A stretch of 64,000 bases of DNA from Paenibacillus daejeonensis DSM 15491. GTDB lineage: Bacteria > Bacillota > Bacilli > Paenibacillales > Paenibacillaceae. A program made the translations under genes and the position numbers. The stretch covers positions 62,001 through 126,000 of the forward strand of contig NZ_KB899674.1 in NCBI RefSeq assembly GCF_000378385.1, read 5' to 3'. The notes below the pieces were generated by a model that worked only from the letters and a program-made list of their open reading frames with translations, searched no databases and was not told where the DNA came from. The first letter of the stretch is position 1; each line of letters starts with the position of its first letter. Shown here in pieces: positions 9,678-19,211 of the stretch.

Positions 9678-10550
9678 TCATCCCTTAATGGAGCCAAGCA
9701 TAATGCCTTTGACAAAATACTTCTGAAGGAACGGATACACGGCCAGCATCGGTACGACCATCACCATGACGCCAACGGCCTTCATCTTCTCGGAGATCAA
9801 CTGCTGCTGCTGCACCATATCCATAGACATCATGTTGGACATGCTCTGCATTTGCAGCATGCTCTGAACGATGACGGGAAGATTTTGTAGTTCTGTCCGA
9901 TTGATATACAGGATGACATTCATAAACATGTTCCAGTAACCAACGCCGTAGAACAACGTCAAGGTGGCCAGCATGGGCAGCGACAGGGGCAGCACGATGC
10001 GTACAAGCAGCTTAGTTTCGCCGCAGCCGTCCATTTGGGCCGACTCCAGGACTTCAACCGGGATGTTTTCAAAGTAGCTTTTCATAATTAGCATGTTGTA
10101 GGTGCTGACCAGTCCGACGAACCACAAGGACCAGAACGTGTTAGTTAAATGTAGGTTGTTCATGACCAGATACGTGGGAATCATGCCCCCGCTGAACAGC
10201 ATTGTGAACAGAGCCGCCAGAGTGATGGGCTTACGTGCATACAGATAGCGCTTGGATAGCGGGTAAGCGGTCAACACCGTAACCAGCATACTCAAGGCCG
10301 TCCCTACCAAGGTGATGATTAAGCTGTTATTGAAGGCGCGCCATGCCGGTGTGTTCTCAAAAAAATAACGGTACGCTGTAAAATCGAGCCCCACCGGCCA
10401 TAGCCATACACGTCCTAAGTCTACCGCTTGCCCCTCGCTTAAGGATAATGCGATCAAATGCAAGAAGGGAAGAATGCAGGTGAGCGAGATCACAATTAAA
10501 ACGGTATGAATGAAGGTGCTGAGTAGGCGTTCGCCCATAGATTCTTTCAC
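9678..10550 (-). CDS. CUT1 sugar ABC importer permease (LplC/YtcP-like)
   Basis: Integral membrane subunit of 290 residues with about six helices. The cytoplasmic EAA loop that docks the ATPase is visible as LESAQMDGCGETKLLVRIVLPLS, and the protein ends KGIMLGSIKG, typical for the LplC/YtcP branch. GTG 10550 is preceded by GGGGAGGG at 8 bases, which supports it over the ATG four codons later. Second gene of the lplB-lplC-binding protein order. Confidence 0.93.
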   Translation of the reverse strand: MKESMGERLLSTFIHTVLIVISLTCILPFLHLIALSLSEGQAVDLGRVWLWPVGLDFTAYRYFFENTPAWRAFNNSLIITLVGTALSMLVTVLTAYPLSKRYLYARKPITLAALFTMLFSGGMIPTYLVMNNLHLTNTFWSLWFVGLVSTYNMLIMKSYFENIPVEVLESAQMDGCGETKLLVRIVLPLSLPMLATLTLFYGVGYWNMFMNVILYINRTELQNLPVIVQSMLQMQSMSNMMSMDMVQQQQLISEKMKAVGVMVMVVPMLAVYPFLQKYFVKGIMLGSIKG

Positions 10551-10565
10551 GACATGTTCCCTCCC

Positions 10566-11522
10566 CTAGAATAACCCTTGATCGAATTTTCGGGCCAGGG
10601 CATTGGCTGACAAGACAAGAATCAGCCCGACAAGAGATTCGAATAACCCCATTGCAGTCGTTAGGCTGAACTGGGCTTGCTGCAGCCCGACTTTGTATAC
10701 GTAGGTACTGATAACTTCCGCTTTTTCCAGGACGGTGGGATTCTGCAGGTTATACACCTGATCGAACCCGACCTCCATCAGTCGTCCCATACCAAGAATC
10801 AGCAGCAGGATAATGGTCGGTCTCAGGCCAGGCAGTGTGATATGCCAGATCTGCCTTAGCTTCCCCGCGCCGTCCAATCCTGCGGATTCGTACAGACTCG
10901 GATCGATGGCGGAGAGGGCGGCCAGATAGATAATGGCGCCGAACCCCATTTCCTTCCACATGGCCGACCCGATAAAGATTGTAACCCAGGAATCCGTGCG
11001 GTACAGAAACGGGATGGGTTCAACCCCCCATTGCGCGAGCAGCTTGTTGAGGGTGCCGCCATCAATAGAGAACAAAGTGAGGACGATACCTGCTACGATG
11101 ACCCAGGACAGAAAATGAGGCAGGTAGATAATGGTTTGAATCCAGCGCTTCAACCAGCTTTTCCTCACTTCATTAAGGGCAATGGCAATGATGATTGGCG
11201 CTGGAAAGCCGAAGATCAGGTTCAACACGCTCAGGTGAAGCGTATTCCAGATGATCTGCAGCGTGGCGCTGGACTGGAACAGAATCTCAAAATACTTGAG
11301 TCCCGCCCAGGGACTGGACAGAATGCCATCGTAAAAATTGTAATCCTTGAAAGCGATGACAAGTCCGCCCAGGGGCAGATACCGAAAGATGAGGTAATAC
11401 AGAATTCCCGGGACAAGCATGAGAAACAGCGGCAGGTTTTGCCTGAACCGTTTTCTTTCGTAGAAGGCTTGTTTGGCTTGCGGTTCCCTGTCCGTATCGG
11501 CAACGGCAGGAGTAGGAGTCAT
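10566..11522 (-). CDS. CUT1 sugar ABC importer permease (LplB-like)
   Basis: First gene of the minus-strand importer operon, about 318 residues. After a polar N-terminus the first helix reads LPLFLMLVPGILYYLIF, followed by FKDYNFYDGI, a segment shared by LplB proteins. The EAA loop is LYESAGLDGAGKLRQIWHITLPG. I prefer ATG 11522 (after AAGGGGAG); an in-frame ATG at 11576 adds 18 hydrophilic residues and also has a short GAAGG before it, so the start is not settled. The promoter should lie in 11580-11700. Confidence 0.92.
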   Translation of the reverse strand: MTPTPAVADTDREPQAKQAFYERKRFRQNLPLFLMLVPGILYYLIFRYLPLGGLVIAFKDYNFYDGILSSPWAGLKYFEILFQSSATLQIIWNTLHLSVLNLIFGFPAPIIIAIALNEVRKSWLKRWIQTIIYLPHFLSWVIVAGIVLTLFSIDGGTLNKLLAQWGVEPIPFLYRTDSWVTIFIGSAMWKEMGFGAIIYLAALSAIDPSLYESAGLDGAGKLRQIWHITLPGLRPTIILLLILGMGRLMEVGFDQVYNLQNPTVLEKAEVISTYVYKVGLQQAQFSLTTAMGLFESLVGLILVLSANALARKFDQGLF

Positions 11523-11721
11523 GGTCTCCCCTTCTTCCTCTGGCGTATTTTGGTTGGGATGGAAACAATGTATCATGGACCTTCATAGGCAAACCTTAAG
11601 AATCTCTAGGTTTTTCTATAGTATTTTTGTTCTTGGTCTCAGTTGATGCGTCGGGATAGAGGTGTGCAAGTGGGCATGGGGGGAATGGTGCAAAAAAAAG
11701 GGGCAAACAAGAGAGATACGA

Positions 11722-11739
11722 GCTCCGGGGGCCCGGAGC
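11722..11739 (-). terminator. Hairpin after LysR gene
   Basis: Perfect 7-bp GC-rich stem GCTCCGG / CCGGAGC with 4-base loop, 20 bp past the LysR stop. On the minus strand it is followed by a pyrimidine-rich stretch and a T8 run further on (about 11692-11699). It separates lysR from the sugar importer operon. Confidence 0.5.
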
Positions 11740-11759
11740 CTTAGGTTTGTGGATGAAGC

Positions 11760-12656
11760 TTAACCCAGGGTGTTGACAATCACTTCCTCGAAGTGACGGA
11801 TAAACAACCGATCAATGCTGCTGAGTTCGCCGTCGTGATAAGCGATGTACACCTGACCGGGCGGAAACGGATTGGGATCTACGTCGACCTGGACCAGGGA
11901 ACCTTCGCGAAGCTCATTGCGCATATACAGCTCTGCCGAAAAATGCACCCCGCTGTTTCGCTGGATAAAGTATTTGATCATGCCCAGGTTATTGGTCTCG
12001 TATTTAACATGGAAAGGGAGATTATGCTGCGTGAGAATCATCTCCAGAATTCTGCGGTTTTCCGTGCTTTTCTGGTAAGTAATCATGGGTTCGCGCAGCG
12101 CTTCTTCTAACGGGATCATCTTGCGGGAGGCAAATGGATGCTTGGGAGAGACAAACAGCTTCATCTTATCCTGGTAGACGGGCTCGTAGATCAAATCGGG
12201 GCTATTGCTGGAGTAGCGGGTAATGCCTACTTGGAACGTACGGTTCTTCATCAACCGAACAAGCTCGGTGGAGCTGTAGCAGTAGATTTTGATAGAGACG
12301 TCGGGGTGCTTGCGTGTGAATGTATCGAGCACCTCGGGCATGATGCAGGAAGCGAACGAATTGTTGCAGCCGATGGCCAGCTTGCCGGAAGCGCCGCTTT
12401 TTACTTGATCGACCGCCTCTTGGCCCTCCCGCACTGCGCTGGAGACCATCCTAGCATAAGGCAGAAACGCTTTGCCCTCCTCCGTCAGACGAACGGCACC
12501 TTTACCGCGGATAAGCAGGGGGTTCCCCACTATTTTCTCTAGCTGATGAATGCGGTGCGACACAGTTGGCTGCGGCAGATACAGCTGACTGGCTGCTTCT
12601 TGAAAGCTTCCCACCTGGTAGACCTTCAAAAATGTCAGGATCTGATCCAGATTCAT
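11760..12656 (-). CDS. LysR family transcriptional regulator
   Basis: 298 residues, the normal length for LysR proteins. The N-terminal winged helix-turn-helix (LTFLKVYQVGSFQEAASQLYLPQPTVSHRIHQLEKIVG) is complete, followed by a substrate-binding effector domain starting near residue 90 (KLAIGCNNSFASCIMPEVL). ATG 12656 is preferred, with GGGAGG upstream; the ORF could be read from ATG 12674, but that codon lies within the ribosome binding region. It is divergent from the amidohydrolase gene at 12879, the classic arrangement of a LysR regulator with its target, and a dyad lies in the shared intergenic region. Confidence 0.93.
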   Translation of the reverse strand: MNLDQILTFLKVYQVGSFQEAASQLYLPQPTVSHRIHQLEKIVGNPLLIRGKGAVRLTEEGKAFLPYARMVSSAVREGQEAVDQVKSGASGKLAIGCNNSFASCIMPEVLDTFTRKHPDVSIKIYCYSSTELVRLMKNRTFQVGITRYSSNSPDLIYEPVYQDKMKLFVSPKHPFASRKMIPLEEALREPMITYQKSTENRRILEMILTQHNLPFHVKYETNNLGMIKYFIQRNSGVHFSAELYMRNELREGSLVQVDVDPNPFPPGQVYIAYHDGELSSIDRLFIRHFEEVIVNTLG

Positions 12657-12830
12657 GATGTCTGCGCCTCCCATGGATATTATGTGTTATTTATAGGTTA
12701 TAAAAACTAACATTAATCTTGCTGTGATAGCTCGTTTGTCTAATTGTATCATATAAAACATCCGCTTACATTCATATTTTTAATGTGGTCATTCAATACC
12801 GCTCATTTACGAGTCAGTTTATTTGACATA

Positions 12831-12850
12831 GTATTGACTCAAGCCAATAC
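12831..12850. promoter_or_regulatory. LysR-type operator dyad upstream of amidohydrolase
   Basis: Perfect inverted repeat GTATTG-N8-CAATAC (ATTG-N8-CAAT core), located 29 bp upstream of the hydrolase ATG and next to a TTGACA (12823-12828) that could be a -35 element with a poor -10. The interrupted dyad with AT-rich ends suits a LysR binding site. Assignment to the adjacent regulator is inference. Confidence 0.5.
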
Positions 12851-12878
12851 AAACCCATGAATAAAAGGAGCGGTTGCC

Positions 12879-13619
12879 ATGACAGCACCAGGTTGGGAAA
12901 AGTTTATGACCGAAAGAGACAAGGTACACGATCAGGCACGGGGGAAGAAAGCGCCTTTTGGCTTTGGAAGCAAACCGGCGCTACTGTTGATTGATTTCTA
13001 TGTAGGGGCACTCGGTTTGACGCGTCAACCGCTGATGGAACAAATCAAGACGCATCCGGGAGGCATGGGCCTGGAGGGATGGGAGGCGGTAGACCGGACC
13101 AAGACATTGCTTGAGGCAGCGCGCACCTACGGAATCCCTGTCATTCATGTGACCAAGTTGGATCGCGATAATGTGGTCGGTTGGGCAAGCCGCACCGGGC
13201 GCAACAAGCAGGTGGCGCAGTCGGAAGCGAAGATGCCGGAAGAGCTGAAGCGCCGTTCAGCAGAAATCGTATCCGAAGTGGCGCCGATCGACGGAGAGCT
13301 GGTTATTCGCAAGGCGGCACCCAGTGCCTTCAACGGCACGGTCCTCCCCTACATGCTCCAGAGCTGGGGCATTGATACCCTCATTGCATGCGGGGAGTCG
13401 ACAAGCGGCTGTGTACGATCGACCGTTGTCGATGGAACGACACACAGCTTCAAGATGGGCGTGGTAGAGGAATGCACGTTTGACCGGACCGAGATGTCCC
13501 ACTGGGTCAACCTGTTCGATCTGAATGCGAAATATGCAGATGTCGTCAAATTGAATGAAGCGGTGGCTTACTTTGAACAGGTGGCTGCGGCTCGCGAGGG
13601 CTCACTGGCAGGCGCTTAA
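12879..13619 (+). CDS. Isochorismatase-fold cysteine hydrolase (N-carbamoylsarcosine amidase-like)
   Basis: Cytoplasmic hydrolase of 246 residues that by family should cleave a C-N amide or carbamoyl bond. The catalytic triad can be read directly: D39 in LLLIDFY, K145 in LVIRKAAPSAFNGT and nucleophile C178 in ESTSGCVRSTVVDG. Spacing and the SGCVR motif match N-carbamoylsarcosine amidase rather than isochorismatase proper; GWASRTGRNK fits the substrate loop region. AAAGGAG precedes the ATG. It is the first gene of a plus-strand run with a peptide-type importer and two MFS transporters, suggesting that an imported amide or carbamoylated compound is its substrate. Confidence 0.88.
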   Translation: MTAPGWEKFMTERDKVHDQARGKKAPFGFGSKPALLLIDFYVGALGLTRQPLMEQIKTHPGGMGLEGWEAVDRTKTLLEAARTYGIPVIHVTKLDRDNVVGWASRTGRNKQVAQSEAKMPEELKRRSAEIVSEVAPIDGELVIRKAAPSAFNGTVLPYMLQSWGIDTLIACGESTSGCVRSTVVDGTTHSFKMGVVEECTFDRTEMSHWVNLFDLNAKYADVVKLNEAVAYFEQVAAAREGSLAGA

Positions 13620-13651
13620 ACAAATTTCAGATCATATTGGGGGGCTGGACC

Positions 13652-15244
13652 ATGCTAAACAAACGGATGGCACCACTAATGCTTTTGTTGCTGGTTGTCT
13701 TGGCGCTGTCTGCCTGCGCCTCGGATGGCGCGACGACGACAGGCAACACGACCTCTTCAACTGGGGAGGTTACCTCGACGGCGCCTCCCGCAGAGGGCGA
13801 GAAGGTGTTACGAATTCGATTCTACGATGACCCGGCGGGGTTTGATCCGGCGACCGTCTTTCGGGTAGAAAATGAAGCGATCGCCTTCAATGTGTTCAGC
13901 GGCTTGACGACCTACGATTCCGAGACTGGCGAGATTCTCCCGGATCTGGCCGAGAGCTGGGAGACACCTGACAATGTGACCTGGACCTTCAACTTGCGGA
14001 AAGGTGTGCAGTGGCAAAAAGGCTACGGTGAGTTCACATCCGCGGATGTCATCTACACCTACGAGCGTATTGTCGATCCGGATACCGCATCACCGTATGC
14101 TACAGACATGTCCAATATCAAGTCCGTTTCAGCGCCGGATGATTATACGGTGGTCTATGAATTGGAACAGGCCGATGCCAACTTTCTGCATGTGGTGGCG
14201 AATTACCATCAGGGGCAGATCGTCAAGCAGGAGGCTGTGGAGGAATTGGGGGACCAATTCCGTTGGAATCCTGTAGGAACCGGACCTTACGAACTGGAGA
14301 GCATCAGCACCAACTCCGAAATCGTACTTGCCCGGCATGAAGACTACTACAAGGGGCCAGCCCCCATCTCCAAGCTGCAATTTATCATTATAAAAGATGA
14401 AGAGACTGCGACGATCGCCTTGCAGAATGGGGAAGTAGATATCGCCATGCGCATCAATCGTGACGAAGCGCTCGCCCGACTCGAGCGGGACGGCTTCTCC
14501 ATGAATGAGCGGTTTGATCGTTCCATTCAAGTGAAAGTGTTCAACACGACGCAGCCGCCATTCGATGATGTGCGCGTGCGGCAGGCTTGGGCGCATGCAG
14601 TAGATTACGCCAGTATATATGAGACCCTTCAACCGTACCTCGCTAGAGGCACAACGAACATTATGCCTTCCTGGATGGACGGCTACACCGATGATATCCC
14701 CGTCTATGATTACAATCCCGAACGGGCGAAGGAGCTGTTAGCAGAAGCGGGCTATCCTGACGGATTCACAGTTAAGCAACCGCTCGTCTCCTCCAACGGG
14801 GTCAGGGAGGGAGAGCAATTGGAACAGGAATATCTGCAAGCCGTCGGTATTCAGTTGGAGTTCGAGCTGGTCGATGCCCCTGTCTTCAATCAACGGCGCA
14901 ATGATGGCGACTTCGCACTCTCATCCAGGGCGCTGCCAGCGATTAACCCGGACACGATTCTCTTCAGCTATCTGCACCCGGACAATAAAGCCCCGCGCGG
15001 ATTAAATGGCGCAGGATACGACAATCCGGAATTAACTTCCAAGCTGGAGGCGGCGCGGATGGAATTGGACGAGACAGTACGTCTCCAATTGTACAAAGAG
15101 GTCCAGCAGATGGCGATGACCGATTTGCCATATCTGCCTACGCAGTCGCTGCACGGGTACTGGCCGAGTCACCCCTATGTGGTAGGTGTCCACTTGAACC
15201 CGCTCTCCAAAGTGAACTTCTACGAGGTCGACATCCAAAGATAG
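13652..15244 (+). CDS. Peptide/nickel-type ABC substrate-binding lipoprotein (family 5)
   Basis: 530-residue extracellular binding protein. The signal peptide MLLLLVVLALSAC ends in a lipobox (LSAC) followed by a Thr/Ser-rich linker. Family 5 signatures include LRIRFYDDPAGFDPATVF at the start of the mature domain, LAESWETPDNVTWTFNLRKGVQW, and VRQAWAHAVDYASIYE in the second lobe. ATG 13652 has GGGGGG nine bases upstream; the TTG at 13637 overlaps that site. It lies 32 bp after the hydrolase stop and is followed by both permeases and the ATPase gene, so the import system is complete. Ligand could be a peptide, opine-like or amide compound. Confidence 0.93.
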   Translation: MLNKRMAPLMLLLLVVLALSACASDGATTTGNTTSSTGEVTSTAPPAEGEKVLRIRFYDDPAGFDPATVFRVENEAIAFNVFSGLTTYDSETGEILPDLAESWETPDNVTWTFNLRKGVQWQKGYGEFTSADVIYTYERIVDPDTASPYATDMSNIKSVSAPDDYTVVYELEQADANFLHVVANYHQGQIVKQEAVEELGDQFRWNPVGTGPYELESISTNSEIVLARHEDYYKGPAPISKLQFIIIKDEETATIALQNGEVDIAMRINRDEALARLERDGFSMNERFDRSIQVKVFNTTQPPFDDVRVRQAWAHAVDYASIYETLQPYLARGTTNIMPSWMDGYTDDIPVYDYNPERAKELLAEAGYPDGFTVKQPLVSSNGVREGEQLEQEYLQAVGIQLEFELVDAPVFNQRRNDGDFALSSRALPAINPDTILFSYLHPDNKAPRGLNGAGYDNPELTSKLEAARMELDETVRLQLYKEVQQMAMTDLPYLPTQSLHGYWPSHPYVVGVHLNPLSKVNFYEVDIQR

Positions 15245-15257
15245 GAGGTATGCCTGA

Positions 15258-16205
15258 ATGGCGGACTATGCTTGGCGCAAACTGCTGCAGCTTATCCCGA
15301 CAGTTATCGGCGTGGTAACGCTGGTCTTCCTCGCCATGCGGATGATCCCCGGCAATGCGACGGGTTTCATGGCCGGTGACAACTTGTCGGGGGATGCCCT
15401 GGCAGCCATGACAGAGCGACTTGGACTGGGCATACCGATGTGGCAGCAATATGTCAATTACGTGACCGGACTGCTGCGCTTCGATCTGGGTACGACGATC
15501 GTGACCGGTCTGCCCGTATCCCAGCTCATTCTGGAGGCGTTGCCGATCACTGTGATGGTCGCGGTATTGACCGTGCTGATCTCCTGTGTCATTGCCGTTA
15601 CGATCGGCACAATCGCAGCTTATCTGGCGAACAAAGGAAAGAAGTGGTTCGACCAGCTGATTACTTGGCTGACGATGCTTGTCGATTTGATGCCCTCGTT
15701 CTGGATGGCCTTGCTGCTGATGCTGACCTTCACCTTGACGCTTGGCTGGTTCCCCGCATCTGGCACAATCAATTTCAGTGATCCAGGACAGATGCTGCAA
15801 CGGATCGCGCTACCTCTGATGGTCCTCTGTGCGGGTCAGATTGCGATGATCGCCCGGATTACAAGGACGGCTGTGCTGGAGGTGCTGGGAGAGGATTACA
15901 TTCGTACCGCGAGAGCCTTCGGGCTCCCGCAACTGCGGGTCGTCTTCCGGCACGCGCTCAAAAATGCGGCGATGCCTGTCATCACGGTGGCCGGTCTGGC
16001 CTTTGGCAATCTGCTCAACGGGACGATCATCACCGAGTTCATCTTCTCCATCCCGGGCATCGGCACCTTGCTGATCAACGGCATTAATAGCCGGGATTAT
16101 ACGCTGGTTCAGAGCGTCATCCTCGTCTACGCGTTTCTGTTTATTCTAGTTAATATGCTGACTGATTTTATTTACAAGTACATCGACCCAAGAGTTCGGC
16201 TCTAA
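15258..16205 (+). CDS. Peptide-type ABC importer permease (DppB/GsiC-like)
   Basis: 315 residues with an N-terminal helix followed by a periplasm-type loop and five further helices. The ATPase-docking loop reads YIRTARAFGLPQLRVVFRHALKNA. AGGAGG is 8 bases before the ATG. The C-terminus FIYKYIDPRVRL is characteristic of the DppB branch. Confidence 0.94.
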   Translation: MADYAWRKLLQLIPTVIGVVTLVFLAMRMIPGNATGFMAGDNLSGDALAAMTERLGLGIPMWQQYVNYVTGLLRFDLGTTIVTGLPVSQLILEALPITVMVAVLTVLISCVIAVTIGTIAAYLANKGKKWFDQLITWLTMLVDLMPSFWMALLLMLTFTLTLGWFPASGTINFSDPGQMLQRIALPLMVLCAGQIAMIARITRTAVLEVLGEDYIRTARAFGLPQLRVVFRHALKNAAMPVITVAGLAFGNLLNGTIITEFIFSIPGIGTLLINGINSRDYTLVQSVILVYAFLFILVNMLTDFIYKYIDPRVRL

Positions 16206-16206
16206 A

Positions 16207-16220
16207 CGGAAAACTTTTAG
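16207..16220 (+). repeat. Half copy of the hairpin repeat found at 20494-20569
   Basis: CGGAAAACTTTTAG here is identical to 20560-20573. At both sites the element ends just before the ribosome binding site of the next gene (16236 and 20585). Confidence 0.5.
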
Positions 16221-16235
16221 AAGGGAGGCGTACGC

Positions 16236-17132
16236 ATGAGACATCGTTTTGCAAACCTGACGTTGGCCTCGGTCAGTTATCCACTGCGCATGATGCCCGG
16301 TCTCGGCTGGCTACGGTCGCTGCTGGGCAACCGGATCGGCCTGATCGGCCTCTCTATTCTGGTGCCGGTGCTGCTGCTGGCGGTGCTGGTACCGGTGCTG
16401 CCCTTCGCGGATCCGTTCAAGACGAACGTTAGTGTCAGCTTGAATAGCCCGTCGCTGGAGCATCCGTTCGGGACGGATAAGCTGGGGCGGGATGTCTTCT
16501 CCCGAACCATGACAGGCTTACAGACCTCGCTATCCGTCGGTTTTCTGGTCGCAGGCATTACCTTGTCTTTCGGTCTGCTGTTCGGGACCTTGTCCGGTTT
16601 TTTCGGTGGCAAGCTGGATCGTCTAGTGATGGCGGGGGTGGACATCTTCCTGTCGTTCCCTTCGCTGCTGCTCGCCATCGGTCTGGTTGCCATCTTCGGC
16701 GCGGGATTCCTTCCGGTCGTGGTGGCAATTGCGATCGCCGACATTCCGCGGGCGATCCGTCTTCAGCGGTCGCTGGTCCTTGGTATCAAGAGCAGAGCCT
16801 TTATCGACGCGGCTCGTATGGTATCGGCTACGCCCGGCTGGCTGATGGCAAGACATCTGGTGCCCAACACGATTGCCCCGATGCTGGTAGCTGCCAGCAT
16901 TACAGCAGCCAATGCGATCTTGACGGAGGCCTCACTCAGCTTTCTTGGACTGGGAATTACGCCGCCGGAGCCTTCGCTCGGCAATATTATTCGCGAAGGC
17001 CAGATGTATCTCCAGGAAGCCTGGTGGATCTCAACGCTGCCCGGGCTAGTCATCCTGTTGATTGCGATCAGCCTGCATCTTGTGTCCGACGGGATTCGTG
17101 AAGTGCTCGATCCACGGGCTCGCAAGTCATAA
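16236..17132 (+). CDS. Peptide-type ABC importer permease (DppC/GsiD-like)
   Basis: 298 residues. It has the typical N-terminal helix, then the HPFGTDKLGRDVFSR motif (about residues 82-96) of DppC-type permeases, and the docking loop FIDAARMVSATPGWLMARHLVPN. The start has AAGGGAGGCG upstream. The end DPRARKS is usual for the family. Partner of the preceding permease. Confidence 0.94.
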   Translation: MRHRFANLTLASVSYPLRMMPGLGWLRSLLGNRIGLIGLSILVPVLLLAVLVPVLPFADPFKTNVSVSLNSPSLEHPFGTDKLGRDVFSRTMTGLQTSLSVGFLVAGITLSFGLLFGTLSGFFGGKLDRLVMAGVDIFLSFPSLLLAIGLVAIFGAGFLPVVVAIAIADIPRAIRLQRSLVLGIKSRAFIDAARMVSATPGWLMARHLVPNTIAPMLVAASITAANAILTEASLSFLGLGITPPEPSLGNIIREGQMYLQEAWWISTLPGLVILLIAISLHLVSDGIREVLDPRARKS

Positions 17133-17157
17133 TTCATCTACAGAGGAGCGTGGTGAC

Positions 17158-19194
17158 ATGACCCCAGGGACTCAAATGAATCCATTGCTGCAAGTCGATC
17201 AGCTGCGGACTTATTTTCATACGCGGGAGGGCGTGGTCAGAGCTGTCAACGACGTTTCATTCACGCTGAACAGTGGTGAACGAATGGCGGTGGTTGGCGA
17301 AAGTGGCTCAGGCAAAAGCGCGATGGCGATGTCGCTTCTGCAACTGCTCAGTTATCCGGGAAGCGTCGAGTCCGGCCGGGTGTTGCTGGAAGGACGTGAC
17401 TTGCTTGGGATGAAGGAGGAGGAGTTGAACCACGTGCGCGGCGGCGAGATCGGGACGGTCTTCCAGGATCCGATGACCTCGCTTGATCCCATCATGTCAA
17501 TTGGTGATCAACTCGTCTCCCATATGATTCGGCATCTCCGTCTGAACCCACGTCAAGCAAGGGAGAGAGCCGCGCAGTTGCTGACGCAGGTCGGAATTCC
17601 AGACAGCGAGGCCAGATTGCGCAGCTATCCTTATGAACTGAGCGGGGGTATGCGCCAGCGGGTATTGATTGCGATGGCTCTCTCTTGCAAGCCGAAGCTG
17701 ATTCTTGCTGATGAGCCGACAACCGCATTGGACGTGACGATTCAGGCTCAGATCGTCGAGCTGCTGAAGGACATCTCTACCGAGACAGGCATGGCGCTGC
17801 TGTTTATCACGCATGATCTCGGACTGGTCGCGCGTTTTGCCCAGAAAGTCGCGGTCATGTACGCAGGAAGAATCGTCGAGTATGGCTCCGTGTATGATTT
17901 ATTCGAGCGGCCGCAACATCCCTATACGCAGAGTCTGCTGCGTACCATTCCGAGCATCAAGGGGCCTCGTCCGAAGCGGTTGATGCAGATTGGCGGGTTT
18001 CCTCCGGATATGCGCCAGCCGATTGAGGGCTGTGCTTTTGCGGATCGTTGCCTGGCCGCTGTGCCGCAATGCCGTCTGGAGGCGCCTGAGCTGGAAGTGA
18101 AACACGGCAGACAGCAAGCGGCATGTCTCGTGGATGGGGGAATCGAGGCTGTGATCGGTCAGACGATGCCTCTGCACCGTGAAGGGGCAGAGCCTCTGCC
18201 ACAAGATGAATTAAGGGTTGAGACCCGGCCGGTGCTAGAGCTGCAGCAACTGACCCGGCATTTCAAGACCGATGCCTCCCTCTTCAAGCGCGAGGGCCGG
18301 ACGGTCCGCGCAGTCGATGAGATCGAGCTGTCGCTGGATCCGGGCCAGACGCTTGGCCTTGTCGGCGAAAGCGGCTGCGGCAAGAGCACAACCGCCCGCA
18401 TGCTGCTGCGGCTGGATACGCCAACTGCTGGCGAGATCGTAGTGGAAGGGGTGGACATCGCCAAGCTGAAGGGGGAAGCGCTGAAGAGCTTCCGGCGCAA
18501 AGTGCAGATGGTTTTTCAAGACCCCTATTCCTCCTTCAACCCGAAGATGAAAATAAGGGATATCATCATGGAGCCGCTTCAGGTGATGGACATCGGCACC
18601 AGGGAAGATCGGGAGCTTAAGGTTCAGGATCTGATCCGTACGGTGGGGCTGGATACCGTCTATCTCGACCGTTACCCGAGCCAACTGAGTGGAGGCCAAC
18701 GTCAACGCATCGGCATCGCACGCGCACTGGCGCTTGATCCGTCCATTATTATTGCAGATGAGCCGACATCGGCTCTGGATGTGTCCGTACGGGCACAGGT
18801 CATCAATCTGTTGGCCGATCTGCGTGAGCGGCTGGGTATCAGTATCTTGTTCATCTCGCACGATCTGTCCATCGTTCGTCATATCTCCGACAAGATTGCC
18901 GTCATGTATCTGGGCAAGATCGTCGAATACGGCAGTGCGGATGCTATCTTCGAGGATCCCAAGCATCCCTATACCCAAGCATTGTTATACGCTGCTCCCG
19001 TCCCTGATCCGGTCGCGGAGGAGAAGCGGACGATCCGGCTGATCGGGGGAGATCTGCCCAGCCCGTCGAATCCGCCGCCGGGCTGCCATTTCAGCACGCG
19101 CTGTCCGATGGTCACGGACCGCTGCAAGCAAGACCAGCCTGTACTTGAGCAGATGGCGGATACCAGAAAAGTCGCTTGCTTCCATGCTTCCTAA
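17158..19194 (+). CDS. Fused peptide-type ABC ATPase (DppD-DppF fusion)
   Basis: 678 residues carrying two complete nucleotide-binding domains in one chain. Domain 1: Walker A GESGSGKS at about 47-54, signature LSGGMRQR, Walker [13 protein letters not shown]. Domain 2: Walker [10 protein letters not shown], signature LSGGQRQR, Walker [13 protein letters not shown]. Each half ends with the oligopeptide-transporter C-terminal extension ([13 protein letters not shown] and [13 protein letters not shown] plus a Cys-containing tail), so the fusion joins full-length DppD- and DppF-like subunits, as in GsiA/YejF. ATG 17158 follows GAGGAGCG; an upstream in-frame start would lie in the permease gene. 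Confidence 0.95.
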   Translation: MTPGTQMNPLLQVDQLRTYFHTREGVVRAVNDVSFTLNSGERMAVVGESGSGKSAMAMSLLQLLSYPGSVESGRVLLEGRDLLGMKEEELNHVRGGEIGTVFQDPMTSLDPIMSIGDQLVSHMIRHLRLNPRQARERAAQLLTQVGIPDSEARLRSYPYELSGGMRQRVLIAMALSCKPKLILADEPTTALDVTIQAQIVELLKDISTETGMALLFITHDLGLVARFAQKVAVMYAGRIVEYGSVYDLFERPQHPYTQSLLRTIPSIKGPRPKRLMQIGGFPPDMRQPIEGCAFADRCLAAVPQCRLEAPELEVKHGRQQAACLVDGGIEAVIGQTMPLHREGAEPLPQDELRVETRPVLELQQLTRHFKTDASLFKREGRTVRAVDEIELSLDPGQTLGLVGESGCGKSTTARMLLRLDTPTAGEIVVEGVDIAKLKGEALKSFRRKVQMVFQDPYSSFNPKMKIRDIIMEPLQVMDIGTREDRELKVQDLIRTVGLDTVYLDRYPSQLSGGQRQRIGIARALALDPSIIIADEPTSALDVSVRAQVINLLADLRERLGISILFISHDLSIVRHISDKIAVMYLGKIVEYGSADAIFEDPKHPYTQALLYAAPVPDPVAEEKRTIRLIGGDLPSPSNPPPGCHFSTRCPMVTDRCKQDQPVLEQMADTRKVACFHAS

Positions 19195-19211
19195 CCCATC
19201 GGAGGAATTCT

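Noticed and set aside
12823-12851. Strong sigma-A promoter for the amidohydrolase gene
   Set aside because: TTGACA is ideal but AATACA at 17 bp is a poor -10; an activator-dependent promoter is possible, but not firm enough to list alone.
12879-13619. True isochorismatase of siderophore synthesis
   Set aside because: The active-site pattern and neighbourhood match N-carbamoylsarcosine amidase-like hydrolases; no isochorismate pathway genes adjoin it.
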